Source: UBA10205 sp035289625
Lineage (GTDB): Archaea; Iainarchaeota; Iainarchaeia; Iainarchaeales; Iainarchaeaceae
Assembly: GCA_035289625.1 (NCBI GenBank)
Contig: DATDWP010000028.1
Span: 62,001-126,000, forward strand
DNA: 64,000 bases
Direction of reading: 5' to 3'
Shown piece after piece: positions 16,519 through 24,592 of this stretch. Made by a program: the position numbers and the translations under genes. Position 1 is the first letter of the stretch. Each line of letters begins with the position of its first letter. The notes under the pieces were generated by a model, which was not told the DNA's origin, made no database searches, and was given only the letters and a program-made list of their open reading frames with translations.

Positions 16519-17331
16519 ATGGATCAAGACAGTGCAAAACTAAAGAGCGCAATAATATCCTCAACAGGAAAGAGCGAACAGGAAATTGAAAAATTAATAG
16601 AGGCAAAAAAGGAAAAATTCTCAGGGCTCTTAACTGAAGCTGGCGCAACTTTTATGATTGCAAAAGAGCTCGGAATTAATGCTAACACAAAAATAGCTAT
16701 CGAAACCAAAATAGCCTTGCTCAAAGAGGGAATGAATAATATTGATATTGTTGCACGCATAAAACAAATTTTCCCTCAAAAAACATTTGACAAGAACGGC
16801 CGGAAGGGAAAATTGCAAAACGTCGTTTTATTTGATAGCAGCGGGCAAATTCGCGCGACTTTGTGGAACTCTGATGCAGATAAATTTTCCTCAAACGGAT
16901 TTTTGCAAGGGGAGTGCCTCAAATTCTCAAACTGCGCAATATCATCCTACAACGGAGTGCTCCAACTCGGGCTCAACTATAACAGCTCGATTGAAAAAAC
17001 ACAATCAGATATACCAGAATTAGAATCCAAACTAACAAGCATTACTGATCTTGACAGCACAATGAATGATGTGAATGTTTCTGTACTTATCAAAAAAATA
17101 TTCCCCGCAAAAAACTTTGAAACGGAGCGCGGAGAGGGCAAAGTTATGAATTTTATAATTTCGCAAGGCGTGAACGAAATTCGTGCAACTGCATGGAATG
17201 AGCAATGTGATATAATTGAAGAAATAGGGGAAGGGGAAAAGGTGAAAATTGAGAGCGCCTACACCAAAGAAAACCGCGGCGAAGTTGAACTGCACCTAGG
17301 GCACGGGGCGAGGGTGTTGAAGGATAGTTAG
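16519..17331 (+). CDS. RPA-like protein with two OB folds
   Basis: Probable single-stranded DNA-binding replication protein A subunit. A helical N-terminus (residues 1-70, with a short E-I-E-K-L-I-E-A-K-K helix) precedes two OB folds with parallel motifs: V-A-R-I-K-Q-I-F-P then R-A-T-L-W-N, and V-S-V-L-I-K-K-I-F-P then R-A-T-A-W-N. No zinc finger is visible. I chose the ATG giving M-D-Q-D-S; a TTG three codons upstream is in frame. Confidence 0.88.
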   Translation: MDQDSAKLKSAIISSTGKSEQEIEKLIEAKKEKFSGLLTEAGATFMIAKELGINANTKIAIETKIALLKEGMNNIDIVARIKQIFPQKTFDKNGRKGKLQNVVLFDSSGQIRATLWNSDADKFSSNGFLQGECLKFSNCAISSYNGVLQLGLNYNSSIEKTQSDIPELESKLTSITDLDSTMNDVNVSVLIKKIFPAKNFETERGEGKVMNFIISQGVNEIRATAWNEQCDIIEEIGEGEKVKIESAYTKENRGEVELHLGHGARVLKDS

Positions 17332-17336
17332 TAAAT

Positions 17337-17702
17337 CTATAGTGGTTTAACTGGAGGCCTTTTTTTCAATTGTTCAAATTTCTCTATTTCTTTAGCACGC
17401 GCAACTTGCCTTTGATAAAATCTTCTATCCAGCTGTTTGAGCTTTCTTTCAATTAGACTATGTGTTCTCAAAGCCACACCCACTCGGTTACGTTTCGCAT
17501 CCCCAAGGATACGCTCAATACGAGCTACAAGATTTAATAGATCCTGGTCAGACATTGTAGTTTTGCTTGGATTTAATTTTCTTAAATCACCATCAAGCAG
17601 GCGCAAATGTGTTCTGATACGATTTTGAGCAATTCTTGAAACCCTTTGCCTAAACGGATGAGATAGCAAATGAAGTATTGAAGAAATCGGTTTTGACGGC
17701 AT
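17337..17702 (-). CDS. Small basic orphan protein
   Basis: 121 residues, strongly basic (R and K with many L and I), predicted largely helical and possibly coiled-coil in R-I-E-R-I-L-G-D-A-K-R and K-L-K-Q-L-D-R-R-F. I do not recognise it. It is one of several single-gene orphans of this kind in the window. It converges with the RPA-like gene, five bases away. A TATA-like TTTATTAATTTT lies upstream of its ATG. Confidence 0.6.
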   Translation of the reverse strand: MPSKPISSILHLLSHPFRQRVSRIAQNRIRTHLRLLDGDLRKLNPSKTTMSDQDLLNLVARIERILGDAKRNRVGVALRTHSLIERKLKQLDRRFYQRQVARAKEIEKFEQLKKRPPVKPL

Positions 17703-17782
17703 ATATTGAAAACAAGCCCAAAATTAATAAACGTTCTCTACACCGCCAAGAAAGCTATTTGGCACCGGCAATGAACCCTTGA

Positions 17783-17897
17783 AATATTTATAAAGCAAAA
17801 GAGACTAATTCTAATTAAGCATCCAATTGGCTCATGAGGAAATGGAAAGCCAAAGCCACTTCCCCGAAAAAGCCTTGGGTTTGCAGGAGGAATCAAA
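17783..17897 (+). promoter_or_regulatory. RadA promoter and leader
   Basis: ATATTTATAAAGC at 17783-17795 is a good TATA box. The leader to the ATG is ~80-90 bases and ends in GGAGGAATCAAA, a strong ribosome site. This is unusual in a window where most genes have short leaders. Confidence 0.5.
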
Positions 17898-18851
17898 ATG
17901 GCTAAAGAAATCAAACAAATCGAAGATCTACCAGGCATAGGGCCGCAGGCAGCAGACAAATTAACGGCTGCAGGATACAAATCCCTTGAAGCAATTGCAG
18001 TCTCTTCAGCAGCAGAACTAATGGAAGTTGCCGGATTAGGAGAAGGAACTGCAGAAAAAGCAATAAAAGCGGCGCGCGAAACCCTTGACATGGGATATGA
18101 AACCGCAGCAGCACTTGCCGAGAAAAGAAAGCTGGTAGGAAGGCTAACTACTGGAAGCAAGGAAGTTGACAATTTAATAGGAGGTGGAATAGAAACCCAG
18201 AGCATTACAGAAGTTTATGGAAAATTTGCAAGCGGAAAAACCCAATGGTGCTTCCAAACAGCAGTTACCGTACAGCTCCCAAAAGAAAAAGGAGGGCTTG
18301 AAGGATCATGCCTCTATATTGATTCAGAGAACAGCTTTCGCCCCGAAAGAGTTTCGGCAATAGCACAAGCACACGGGCTTGACCCTGATAAGGTAATGAA
18401 AAACATCCTTGTTGCAAGGGCATACAACTCAGACCACCAGATGCTATTAGCTGAAAAAGCCTCTGAAATGGTAAAGGAGAAAAACGTAAAACTGGTAATT
18501 GTTGACTCCCTTACAGCACAGTTCAGATCAGAATTTGTAGGAAGAGGAACTCTAGCTGAGAGGCAGCAAAAGCTAAACAAGCACATGAGAACGCTACAAA
18601 AGCTAGCTGAAATGAGCAATATTGTAGTGCTTGTAACAAACCAAGTAATGGAACGCCCGGATATACTCTTTGGCGACCCAACAGCCCCAATTGGCGGAAA
18701 CATTGTTGGGCATGCGAGCAAAACCCGCCTCTATTTGAGAAAGAGCAAAGAAGACAAAAGGGTTGCAAAACTTGTTGATAGCCCTTCACTTCCTGACGGA
18801 GAAGCGATTTATAGGGTCACTGAAACAGGAATTGTGGACGTGGAAGAGTAG
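17898..18851 (+). CDS. radA: DNA repair and recombination protein RadA
   Basis: Archaeal RecA/Rad51 recombinase that forms filaments on ssDNA and promotes strand exchange. An N-terminal helix-hairpin-helix domain has L-P-G-I-G-P-Q-A-A-D-K-L (residues 10-25) and a second A-G-L-G-E-G-T-A hairpin. The core has Walker A G-K-F-A-S-G-K-T-Q, Walker B V-I-V-D-S-L-T and the conserved M-R-T-L-Q-K-L-A-E and V-T-N-Q-V segments. The length of 317 aa is normal. The gene is followed by the convergent Pus10 gene. Confidence 0.97.
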   Translation: MAKEIKQIEDLPGIGPQAADKLTAAGYKSLEAIAVSSAAELMEVAGLGEGTAEKAIKAARETLDMGYETAAALAEKRKLVGRLTTGSKEVDNLIGGGIETQSITEVYGKFASGKTQWCFQTAVTVQLPKEKGGLEGSCLYIDSENSFRPERVSAIAQAHGLDPDKVMKNILVARAYNSDHQMLLAEKASEMVKEKNVKLVIVDSLTAQFRSEFVGRGTLAERQQKLNKHMRTLQKLAEMSNIVVLVTNQVMERPDILFGDPTAPIGGNIVGHASKTRLYLRKSKEDKRVAKLVDSPSLPDGEAIYRVTETGIVDVEE

Positions 18852-18862
18852 GGAAGGGGTGT

Positions 18863-19855
18863 TTACCCTTCTTTCTTTTCAATAACAATTTCGAGCACAT
18901 CCAATTCTTTGCACACACACTCTTTTGATAAAAGTGAAGAAATGCTAGGGTTTGTCCTGCTACTGTCCCCTGAAACAAATTCCTTTACATAAAGCCCATG
19001 AGTAGCTAGTATCTCCACTTCAAATTCATTTTCAGAAATATATGTTGCGCGCAATATTTTTGCACCCTTTTCGCGCTCCTTATCAGGCCTTCTTTTTTCA
19101 ACCCGCACAGGAGTCCTTTGCACAATTTTCACTTCCTTTCCAATAAGCCATTCCAACTCTTTTTTTAAAACCCCAATTTCACAAAAGCACTTTGCTAAAT
19201 ATATTTTTGAAAACTCTGTGTTCTTTACGAGCACAACCCTCTCTTTTGAACAAAATTTCAAAGAATTCAGAGCAATTTTCCCCTGCGCAGAAGAATTTAT
19301 TTTAGCTTCGATTTTTCCTAGATCCGCGCTCCTCTTTTTTGGCACAGCAATTTCAACAACAAATGGCCTGCCCTTTCCAAGCATTCGCACATCAACATCC
19401 TCCCTTCCGCAACCGTGGAAAAAAGATTCTTTTGCCTCAAACTCTGGAAGAATTATTTTTTCCACAATTTCCTGAACAGAAAGTTCGGTTAATTTTCCAC
19501 TAAAATTGCACTTCTTACAACCCCTTCCTTTGCAAATAAAACAGTAGTGGAAGGTTTGCGCAACATCCCGCGAAAACTTATTGTAAAACCCTTCAATAAA
19601 AATTGGCGAAGGGGTAGATTCAACTATTCCGCGCTCAAGATTTACCATCAAATACAAATCAAAATTCTCCTTTACCGCCTTTACTGATTTTGATTTTGAA
19701 ACAAAACCCTCAACAAGTCCTCTTACCCGCAACTTTGCAGCACTATCTTGCGAACTAACACCTACTGCAAATGTAACAAATTCAATCCCAGAAATTGCTT
19801 CAAGGCATTTTTTGCAAATTTGTTCATCCGAAAAATCAACAAGCCCAACTTTCAC
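18863..19855 (-). CDS. pus10: tRNA pseudouridine synthase Pus10
   Basis: Makes pseudouridine 54/55 in the T-loop of archaeal tRNAs. The N-terminal region has the cysteine clusters C-K-K-C and C-F-I-C...C-K-K-C expected for its zinc site. The catalytic region holds G-R-E-D-V-D-V-R-M-L-G with the nucleophilic Asp, then G-R-P-F-V-V-E-I. The C-terminus has the Y-V-K-E-F-V-S-G-D segment. At 330 residues it is on the short side, with a reduced N-terminal domain. The tRNAs here carry the usual TTCAAAT T-loops that it would modify. Confidence 0.92.
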   Translation of the reverse strand: MKVGLVDFSDEQICKKCLEAISGIEFVTFAVGVSSQDSAAKLRVRGLVEGFVSKSKSVKAVKENFDLYLMVNLERGIVESTPSPIFIEGFYNKFSRDVAQTFHYCFICKGRGCKKCNFSGKLTELSVQEIVEKIILPEFEAKESFFHGCGREDVDVRMLGKGRPFVVEIAVPKKRSADLGKIEAKINSSAQGKIALNSLKFCSKERVVLVKNTEFSKIYLAKCFCEIGVLKKELEWLIGKEVKIVQRTPVRVEKRRPDKEREKGAKILRATYISENEFEVEILATHGLYVKEFVSGDSSRTNPSISSLLSKECVCKELDVLEIVIEKKEG

Positions 19856-19888
19856 AAAAAAACCTTCAAAAACAAAAAAAGCCCTAAT

Positions 19889-20260
19889 TTAGGGAAAATC
19901 ATCAGGAGAGAGGCCTTCGAGCCTAATGCTGCATACAAGTTTTGATTTGATGCCGCTATTTTTGAGCGCCTCTACCAATTCACCAGATTGCGCCCCCGGA
20001 TTTAGAATAACCTGCCCTATATTTGCCGCAACAAGATCCGGAATAATTGAAAGCGAAACTTGAGGCGGGAGATAAATCGAGACACGATCAGGCTTTTGAG
20101 GCAAATCTTTAATTGATTGAAAGCTTGTAAACCCTTCAATTCCCTTTTCTTTTGGATTTATTGGGAAAACTTGCCAACCTAGCTTTTTGTAAGCGCGCAC
20201 ACATTTGTTACCGAACTTCTCATGGTTTGCAGAAGCGCCTATTATTGCAATTGATTTCAT
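19889..20260 (-). CDS. CoA-binding domain protein (YccU-like)
   Basis: Single Rossmann domain of 123 residues. I-A-I-I-G-A-S-A-N-H-E-K-F-G-N at the N-terminus and Y-L-P-P followed by V-I-L-N-P-G-A-Q-S are the family hallmarks. These small proteins bind CoA or a related nucleotide; the physiological role is not settled. The gene lies ten bases after trxB in a run of thiol genes, so a CoA-linked redox role is plausible but inferred. Confidence 0.85.
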   Translation of the reverse strand: MKSIAIIGASANHEKFGNKCVRAYKKLGWQVFPINPKEKGIEGFTSFQSIKDLPQKPDRVSIYLPPQVSLSIIPDLVAANIGQVILNPGAQSGELVEALKNSGIKSKLVCSIRLEGLSPDDFP

Positions 20261-20269
20261 TAGCCCCGA

Positions 20270-21190
20270 TCACTTCTTTTTTACTGTTGGGTCATTTATG
20301 TATTCGTAGGCAGAAAATGCCCCAATAACCCCTTCAGCTGCCCCGGTAATTGCCTGCTTGAAGTGCCTATTTGCAACATCCCCGGCAGCATATACACCCG
20401 CAACATTTGTTTTGCTCTCAACATCAATTATAATTTCGCCCTTTTCATCAAGCTTTACACCAATTTTTTTTGCAAGCCCTGAATTCGGAGTAGAACCAAT
20501 TTCAACAAAAACACCGCTCAAGGCAATTTCTCCGCCCTCTTTGAACTTTACACCCTTGACTAATTTATCCCCAAATATTTCAGAAACATTTTTTTCGAGC
20601 ATAAGTTCTATTTTTTTATTCTCTTTTACACGCTCCCCATTTATCGGCTCTGGCCTTATTTTGTCCCCGCGATGGATAATATAGACTTTTGAAGCGTACT
20701 CTGCTAAATAGAGGGATTCTTTTGCAGCGCTATCAGACCCTCCAATTACTGCAACTACTTTGTTTTTGAAAAGTGCTCCATCGCACACTGCACAGTAACT
20801 CACTCCCTTATTTTCAAATTCCTTCTCTCCTTTTACCCCTAATTTTTTTCTAGTGGTACCTGTTGCAAAAAGAAGGGTTTTTGCCTTGAACTCTTTTCCT
20901 TCAAGTGTTTTGACCCTAAAATCAAGGGGGCCTTTTTTTTCAATATCAACAACCCTATCTGCGATCACCGGAACCTGGTTCGCATCAACATGCTTTTTTA
21001 GTTCATCTGCTAATCCAAGGCCACTTATCGAAATAAATCCCGGCCAATTCTCAACAATATGGGTTGTTGTAATGGTACCGCCTGTTAGTTCACCTATTAC
21101 AATTGTTTTTAGCCTAAATCTGGCTGCATAAACTGCCGCAGGAAGACCAGCTGAACCTGCGCCAATTATCAAAAAATCATACTCTTCCAT
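20270..21190 (-). CDS. trxB: Thioredoxin-disulfide reductase
   Basis: Flavoprotein that passes electrons from NAD(P)H to thioredoxin-like partners. An FAD-binding G-A-G-S-A-G-L-P-A-A lies at the N-terminus, the redox motif C-A-V-C at ~residue 135, the nucleotide site G-G-S-D-S-A-A-K-E-S at ~150 and a final G-V-Y-A-A-G-D-V-A-N-R. The length of 306 aa is typical. It lies 11 bases after the glutaredoxin-like gene, which is a likely electron acceptor. Confidence 0.96.
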   Translation of the reverse strand: MEEYDFLIIGAGSAGLPAAVYAARFRLKTIVIGELTGGTITTTHIVENWPGFISISGLGLADELKKHVDANQVPVIADRVVDIEKKGPLDFRVKTLEGKEFKAKTLLFATGTTRKKLGVKGEKEFENKGVSYCAVCDGALFKNKVVAVIGGSDSAAKESLYLAEYASKVYIIHRGDKIRPEPINGERVKENKKIELMLEKNVSEIFGDKLVKGVKFKEGGEIALSGVFVEIGSTPNSGLAKKIGVKLDEKGEIIIDVESKTNVAGVYAAGDVANRHFKQAITGAAEGVIGAFSAYEYINDPTVKKK

Positions 21191-21201
21191 TCAAACCACT
21201 C

Positions 21202-21438
21202 TCAGAGCCCTAACGCTTCTTTTACAGCAGATTTATTGAACCCTATAATTATTTTGCCGCCGATATCAATAACAGGAACGCCTTGCTGGCCGCTCTTTTC
21301 AAACATCTCAACAGCCTTATCTTCATCATCAGCAACATCGTATTCTTTGTAAGATACGTTGTTTTCCTTGAAGAATTGCTTTGCCATCCTGCAATAAGTG
21401 CAGGTTGGGGTACTATAGATTATCGCGCTTGCCACCAA
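21202..21438 (-). CDS. Glutaredoxin-like protein
   Basis: 78-residue thioredoxin-fold protein with redox motif C-T-Y-C near the N-terminus, cis-proline segment G-V-P-V-I and a terminal I-I-G-F-N helix region, as in NrdH/glutaredoxin-like proteins of archaea. The start is TTG or the adjacent GTG; no ATG is available. GAGAGG upstream serves as ribosome site. It probably works with TrxB immediately downstream. Confidence 0.9.
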   Translation of the reverse strand: MVASAIIYSTPTCTYCRMAKQFFKENNVSYKEYDVADDEDKAVEMFEKSGQQGVPVIDIGGKIIIGFNKSAVKEALGL

Positions 21439-21529
21439 TATCCTCTCTTCTATAAATCCAAGATATATGGAGAAAGAGCTTTAAAAGAATGCTGCGAAAT
21501 AAAAAAAGAAAAAGAGTAGCAAACTAAAT

Positions 21530-22288
21530 CTAGTTTGCCAGCTCTGCATCAATTACCTGCTTAAAGACCGAAAATGGTTGAGCCCCTACTACTGCTTTGC
21601 CGTTTATTAAAAAGCTAGGAGTCCCTGTAATTCCAATTGACTGGCCGTCACTAAAATCTGCTGCAACTTCTGAAGCCATTGCTCCGGAATCGAGGCATTG
21701 GTCAAACTTTGCGCTATCAAGCCCGAGCTCTTTTGCCCATTTCTTCTCATTGGCAACGCTCAAATCAGCCTGGTTCTCAAAGAGCTTGTCGTGGTATTCC
21801 CAGAACTTGCCCTGCTCATCAGCGCACTCTGAAGCCTCAGCTGCCTTTTGCGCCTCCGGATGGAAACTCAAAGGATAATCCCTATAGATTATTTTGACCT
21901 TCCCTGTCTCAATGTAATCCTTCCTTATTAGCGAGAGGGAATTTTTATAAAAGTTCCCGCAAAAAGGGCACTCAAAATCTGAAAATTCTATTATAGTGAC
22001 CGGCGCATTAGGATCCCCTTCAACAGGATCATCATCAGCTAGTTCAGTCATATTAATTTCAGGAGCTGTTGTATTACCACTCCCTTGAGGAGCATTGTTT
22101 CCGGTTGTATTACCCGCAGTGTTATCTGTGCTGCCTGTATTTGTAACATTTAATTTGATATTAGAAATTTGCTTGCTAAGATCGCTTCCGACCACAAACA
22201 AAGTACCTGATAAAACTAGTGCTGAAATTAGTATACTTGCCGCTAAATAAATATTTTTTCCGTTTTCATGAACATGTTCTGCCACCAA
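21530..22288 (-). CDS. Exported DsbA-like thiol-disulfide oxidoreductase, CPFC type
   Basis: The N-terminal membrane anchor spans residues ~13-33. A low-complexity linker rich in N, T, G and S with several N-x-T sites (residues ~45-80) follows, then a DsbA/thioredoxin domain. The redox motif is C-P-F-C, the helical insertion has A-Q-K-A-A-E-A-S-E-C-A, and the cis-proline loop is G-T-P-S-F-L-I-N-G. It is likely to form or isomerise disulfides outside the cell. A paralogue lies 75 bases upstream. The start is TTG or the following GTG, after a GGAGG site. Confidence 0.9.
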   Translation of the reverse strand: MVAEHVHENGKNIYLAASILISALVLSGTLFVVGSDLSKQISNIKLNVTNTGSTDNTAGNTTGNNAPQGSGNTTAPEINMTELADDDPVEGDPNAPVTIIEFSDFECPFCGNFYKNSLSLIRKDYIETGKVKIIYRDYPLSFHPEAQKAAEASECADEQGKFWEYHDKLFENQADLSVANEKKWAKELGLDSAKFDQCLDSGAMASEVAADFSDGQSIGITGTPSFLINGKAVVGAQPFSVFKQVIDAELAN

Positions 22289-22362
22289 AAAACCTCCACA
22301 ATTTAATTATTGGAATTCAAAAAGTATTTTAAGGAGTATTGTTTGATTAGGAAAATTACAAA

Positions 22363-23013
22363 CTATTTTTTACTCTCAATAACCTGCCTAAATTCATCAA
22401 CCGAGAGGTTTGAATACTTCTGCCCGTTGATAAAAAAAGTCGGGGTACTATCAACGCCATATGAGAGCCCTAAAGAATAATCAGAAGCGACCTTGCCTGC
22501 GTACTTTGAAGATTCAAGGCAGGCATTGAACTGCGAAGAATCAAGCCCGAGCCCAGTTGCATAGGCCTTCAGGTCATCAACCTTCAAATTATCCTGGTTT
22601 TCGAATAATTTATCATGATACTCCCAAAATTTGCCCTGTTCACCAGCGCACTGCGAGGCTTCGGCAGCTTTTTGCGCAAAAGGATGGATATTGCTTAGCG
22701 GAAAATGCCTGTAAGTGAAATAAATGCTATCAGCATACTGCGAGTAGATTTGCTTCATAACCCCGTATGCATATCCACATGATGGGCACTGGAAATCCGA
22801 AAACTCCACTATGCGCACTTTTGCCAGCTCATTCCCTTTGTGTTCCCCGCCAGCTTCAAGAGCGCTCATGTCAAGAGGGGGCTTTGGGGAAAATAACATC
22901 AAATAAAACGCTGCAATTGCAACAATTACAATTCCGACCCCTAGCACAGTGTAGAGAAGGCCTGAATCATTTTTTTGTACAGGAGTGCCCTTCATCTCCT
23001 TTAATTTACTCAT
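22363..23013 (-). CDS. Exported DsbA-like thiol-disulfide oxidoreductase, CPSC type
   Basis: Paralogue of the CPFC protein next to it. A membrane anchor at residues ~22-45 is followed directly by the DsbA domain, without the long linker. The redox motif is C-P-S-C-G-Y-A-Y, then Y-R-H-F-P-L-S, A-Q-K-A-A-E-A-S-Q-C-A and cis-proline loop S-T-P-T-F-F-I-N-G. The different dipeptide between the cysteines suggests a different redox potential and perhaps a donor/acceptor division of labour; that is inference. Confidence 0.9.
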   Translation of the reverse strand: MSKLKEMKGTPVQKNDSGLLYTVLGVGIVIVAIAAFYLMLFSPKPPLDMSALEAGGEHKGNELAKVRIVEFSDFQCPSCGYAYGVMKQIYSQYADSIYFTYRHFPLSNIHPFAQKAAEASQCAGEQGKFWEYHDKLFENQDNLKVDDLKAYATGLGLDSSQFNACLESSKYAGKVASDYSLGLSYGVDSTPTFFINGQKYSNLSVDEFRQVIESKK

Positions 23014-23065
23014 AGAAGTAAAACTGGAATCAAAGAATTTAAAACATGGAGAGGCGATTTTTGCA

Positions 23066-23365
23066 ATGAAACCAAAAAAAAACAGACAGTTGATGAGGCT
23101 GCCTGCAGAACGGAATTTTAGTTTTTACAAAATAAGAGATGTATTCAGTAAAACATTATTAACACCACAGGAATTTGAGGAGTTAACACGCGGCATGTCT
23201 GCTTCAGAAAAATATGTGGCCAAAAAAAGTATGGCCACCCTCCAAGATAAGGCTGAACTATGGGCAAAATTCAAGACAATTTTGCGCACAAGCAGAGAAG
23301 CATTTGCACAAAAAACAAATAAGCCTGCAAAACCCTTCTGGCTGCTAATAGCCACAAAAAAATAG
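23066..23365 (+). CDS. Small basic orphan protein
   Basis: 99 residues, basic, mostly helical, with no recognised family. Start chosen at the ATG following GGAGAGG, giving M-K-P-K-K-N-R; the open frame further upstream lies opposite the divergent DsbA-like gene and is unlikely to be coding. It ends 100 bases before the HTH/SUF unit and belongs to the window's group of single-gene basic orphans. Confidence 0.55.
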   Translation: MKPKKNRQLMRLPAERNFSFYKIRDVFSKTLLTPQEFEELTRGMSASEKYVAKKSMATLQDKAELWAKFKTILRTSREAFAQKTNKPAKPFWLLIATKK

Positions 23366-23428
23366 AAACCACCTCTAAACCCGCTATTTGACGCATTTTA
23401 AGCCTTTTTACCCCCACTGCACCAATAG

Positions 23429-23457
23429 GCTTTTTAAAGAATCTTAACAATTGTTAA
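23429..23457 (+). promoter_or_regulatory. Promoter and palindromic operator of the SUF unit
   Basis: A TATA-like GCTTTTTAAAG (about 23429-23439) is followed by the perfect 14-base palindrome TTAACAATTGTTAA at 23444-23457, ten bases before the regulator's ATG. A palindrome between TATA box and start is a classic archaeal repressor site. Confidence 0.55.
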
Positions 23458-23467
23458 TTGTGGTGTA

Positions 23468-23797
23468 ATGGGGCTTAGTTTTCCGTGTGAAATAATCAGC
23501 TGGCACGTCCTGCCGGCAGTTAGAAGGGAAATTGCAAGTTATTTGGTGAGCGAAAAAAACGTTTCACGCAAGCTGGTTTCACAAAAACTAGGGTTAACTG
23601 AATCAGCTGTTTGCCAGTACCTAAAACACAAGCGCGGAGGAACACACAAATTCAATGAGCACGACTTGCAAAAAATTAGGGAAATGGCAGACATTATGAT
23701 GAACTCTGAAAAAGGGTTCGATAAAATGTGCGTTGTATGCAAAGAATTTGACGCCTCGGAGCAGATACTCTCGCAGGCAAATGTGAAAAGAATTTAA
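23468..23797 (+). CDS. Cysteine-containing HTH regulator preceding sufC
   Basis: 109 residues. It opens with F-P-C-E-I-I-S-W-H-V-L-P-A-V-R, as in archaeal COG2522-type predicted regulators, then has a Cro/C1-like HTH: V-S-Q-K-L-G-L-T-E-S-A-V-C-Q-Y-L. The C-terminus has a C-V-V-C pair, and two more cysteines occur at ~7 and ~48. Such cysteines could bind a metal or an Fe-S cluster. It lies 18 bases before sufC, and a 14-base palindrome sits upstream, so control of the SUF operon in response to cluster status is a reasonable hypothesis. Confidence 0.8.
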   Translation: MGLSFPCEIISWHVLPAVRREIASYLVSEKNVSRKLVSQKLGLTESAVCQYLKHKRGGTHKFNEHDLQKIREMADIMMNSEKGFDKMCVVCKEFDASEQILSQANVKRI

Positions 23798-23815
23798 TTT
23801 TAGGATTGTGGAAAA

Positions 23816-24592
23816 ATGCAAAACACGCTTGAGATAAAAGGCCTATATGCAGGCATTGAAGGAAAAGAAATACTAAAAGGGGTAAACCTCAAAATAAGCC
23901 AAGGGGAAATCCATGCAATAATGGGGCCAAATGGCTCCGGAAAGAGCACGCTCTCAAGCGTAATAATGGGCCATCCAAAATACACTGTCACAAAAGGCGA
24001 AATATTGTTCAACGGCAAGAGCATACAAGAACTTGCAGCAGATGAGAGGGCAAAACTCGGATTGTTTTTATCATTCCAATACCCGTTTGAAATCCAGGGA
24101 CTTTCATTCCTGAAATTTTTACACGCAGCCTATAAGGCCCAAAACCCACTTGACACTTCAAGCATCGTAAAATTCAAAGAAAAAATAGAGCAAGCTGCAA
24201 ATGAGCTGCACATGGGGCATGATTTTATTGAAAGGGAACTCAATGTGGGATTTTCCGGAGGAGAGAAGAAGAGGGCGGAAATACTACAGATGATGGTCTT
24301 CAAGCCAAAAATAGCGATAATGGACGAAACCGATTCGGGGCTAGATATTGATTCACTAAAACTTGTAGCGCAAACAGTAAACAAAATGCGCTCGCCACAA
24401 TTTGGCGCGCTTGTAATAACCCACTACAAAAGAATACTAAATTACCTAAAACCAGATTTTGTACACGTCATGTATGATGGAAAAATAGTAAAATCGGCCG
24501 GGGCTGAACTAGCACAAGAGCTAGAAGAAAAAGGATACTCACAAATACTAAAAGATGCCGGAATAAAAAGCGCGGGAGTGAAACTAGCATGA
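23816..24592 (+). CDS. sufC: Fe-S assembly ATPase SufC
   Basis: Soluble ABC ATPase that powers the SufBCD scaffold. Walker A is G-P-N-G-S-G-K-S-T, the Q-loop is in L-S-F-Q-Y-P, the signature is the SufC-type F-S-G-G-E-K-K-R-A-E, and Walker B I-A-I-M-D-E-T is followed by D-S-G-L-D. The length of 258 aa is normal. The stop overlaps the sufB ATG by four bases. Confidence 0.97.
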   Translation: MQNTLEIKGLYAGIEGKEILKGVNLKISQGEIHAIMGPNGSGKSTLSSVIMGHPKYTVTKGEILFNGKSIQELAADERAKLGLFLSFQYPFEIQGLSFLKFLHAAYKAQNPLDTSSIVKFKEKIEQAANELHMGHDFIERELNVGFSGGEKKRAEILQMMVFKPKIAIMDETDSGLDIDSLKLVAQTVNKMRSPQFGALVITHYKRILNYLKPDFVHVMYDGKIVKSAGAELAQELEEKGYSQILKDAGIKSAGVKLA

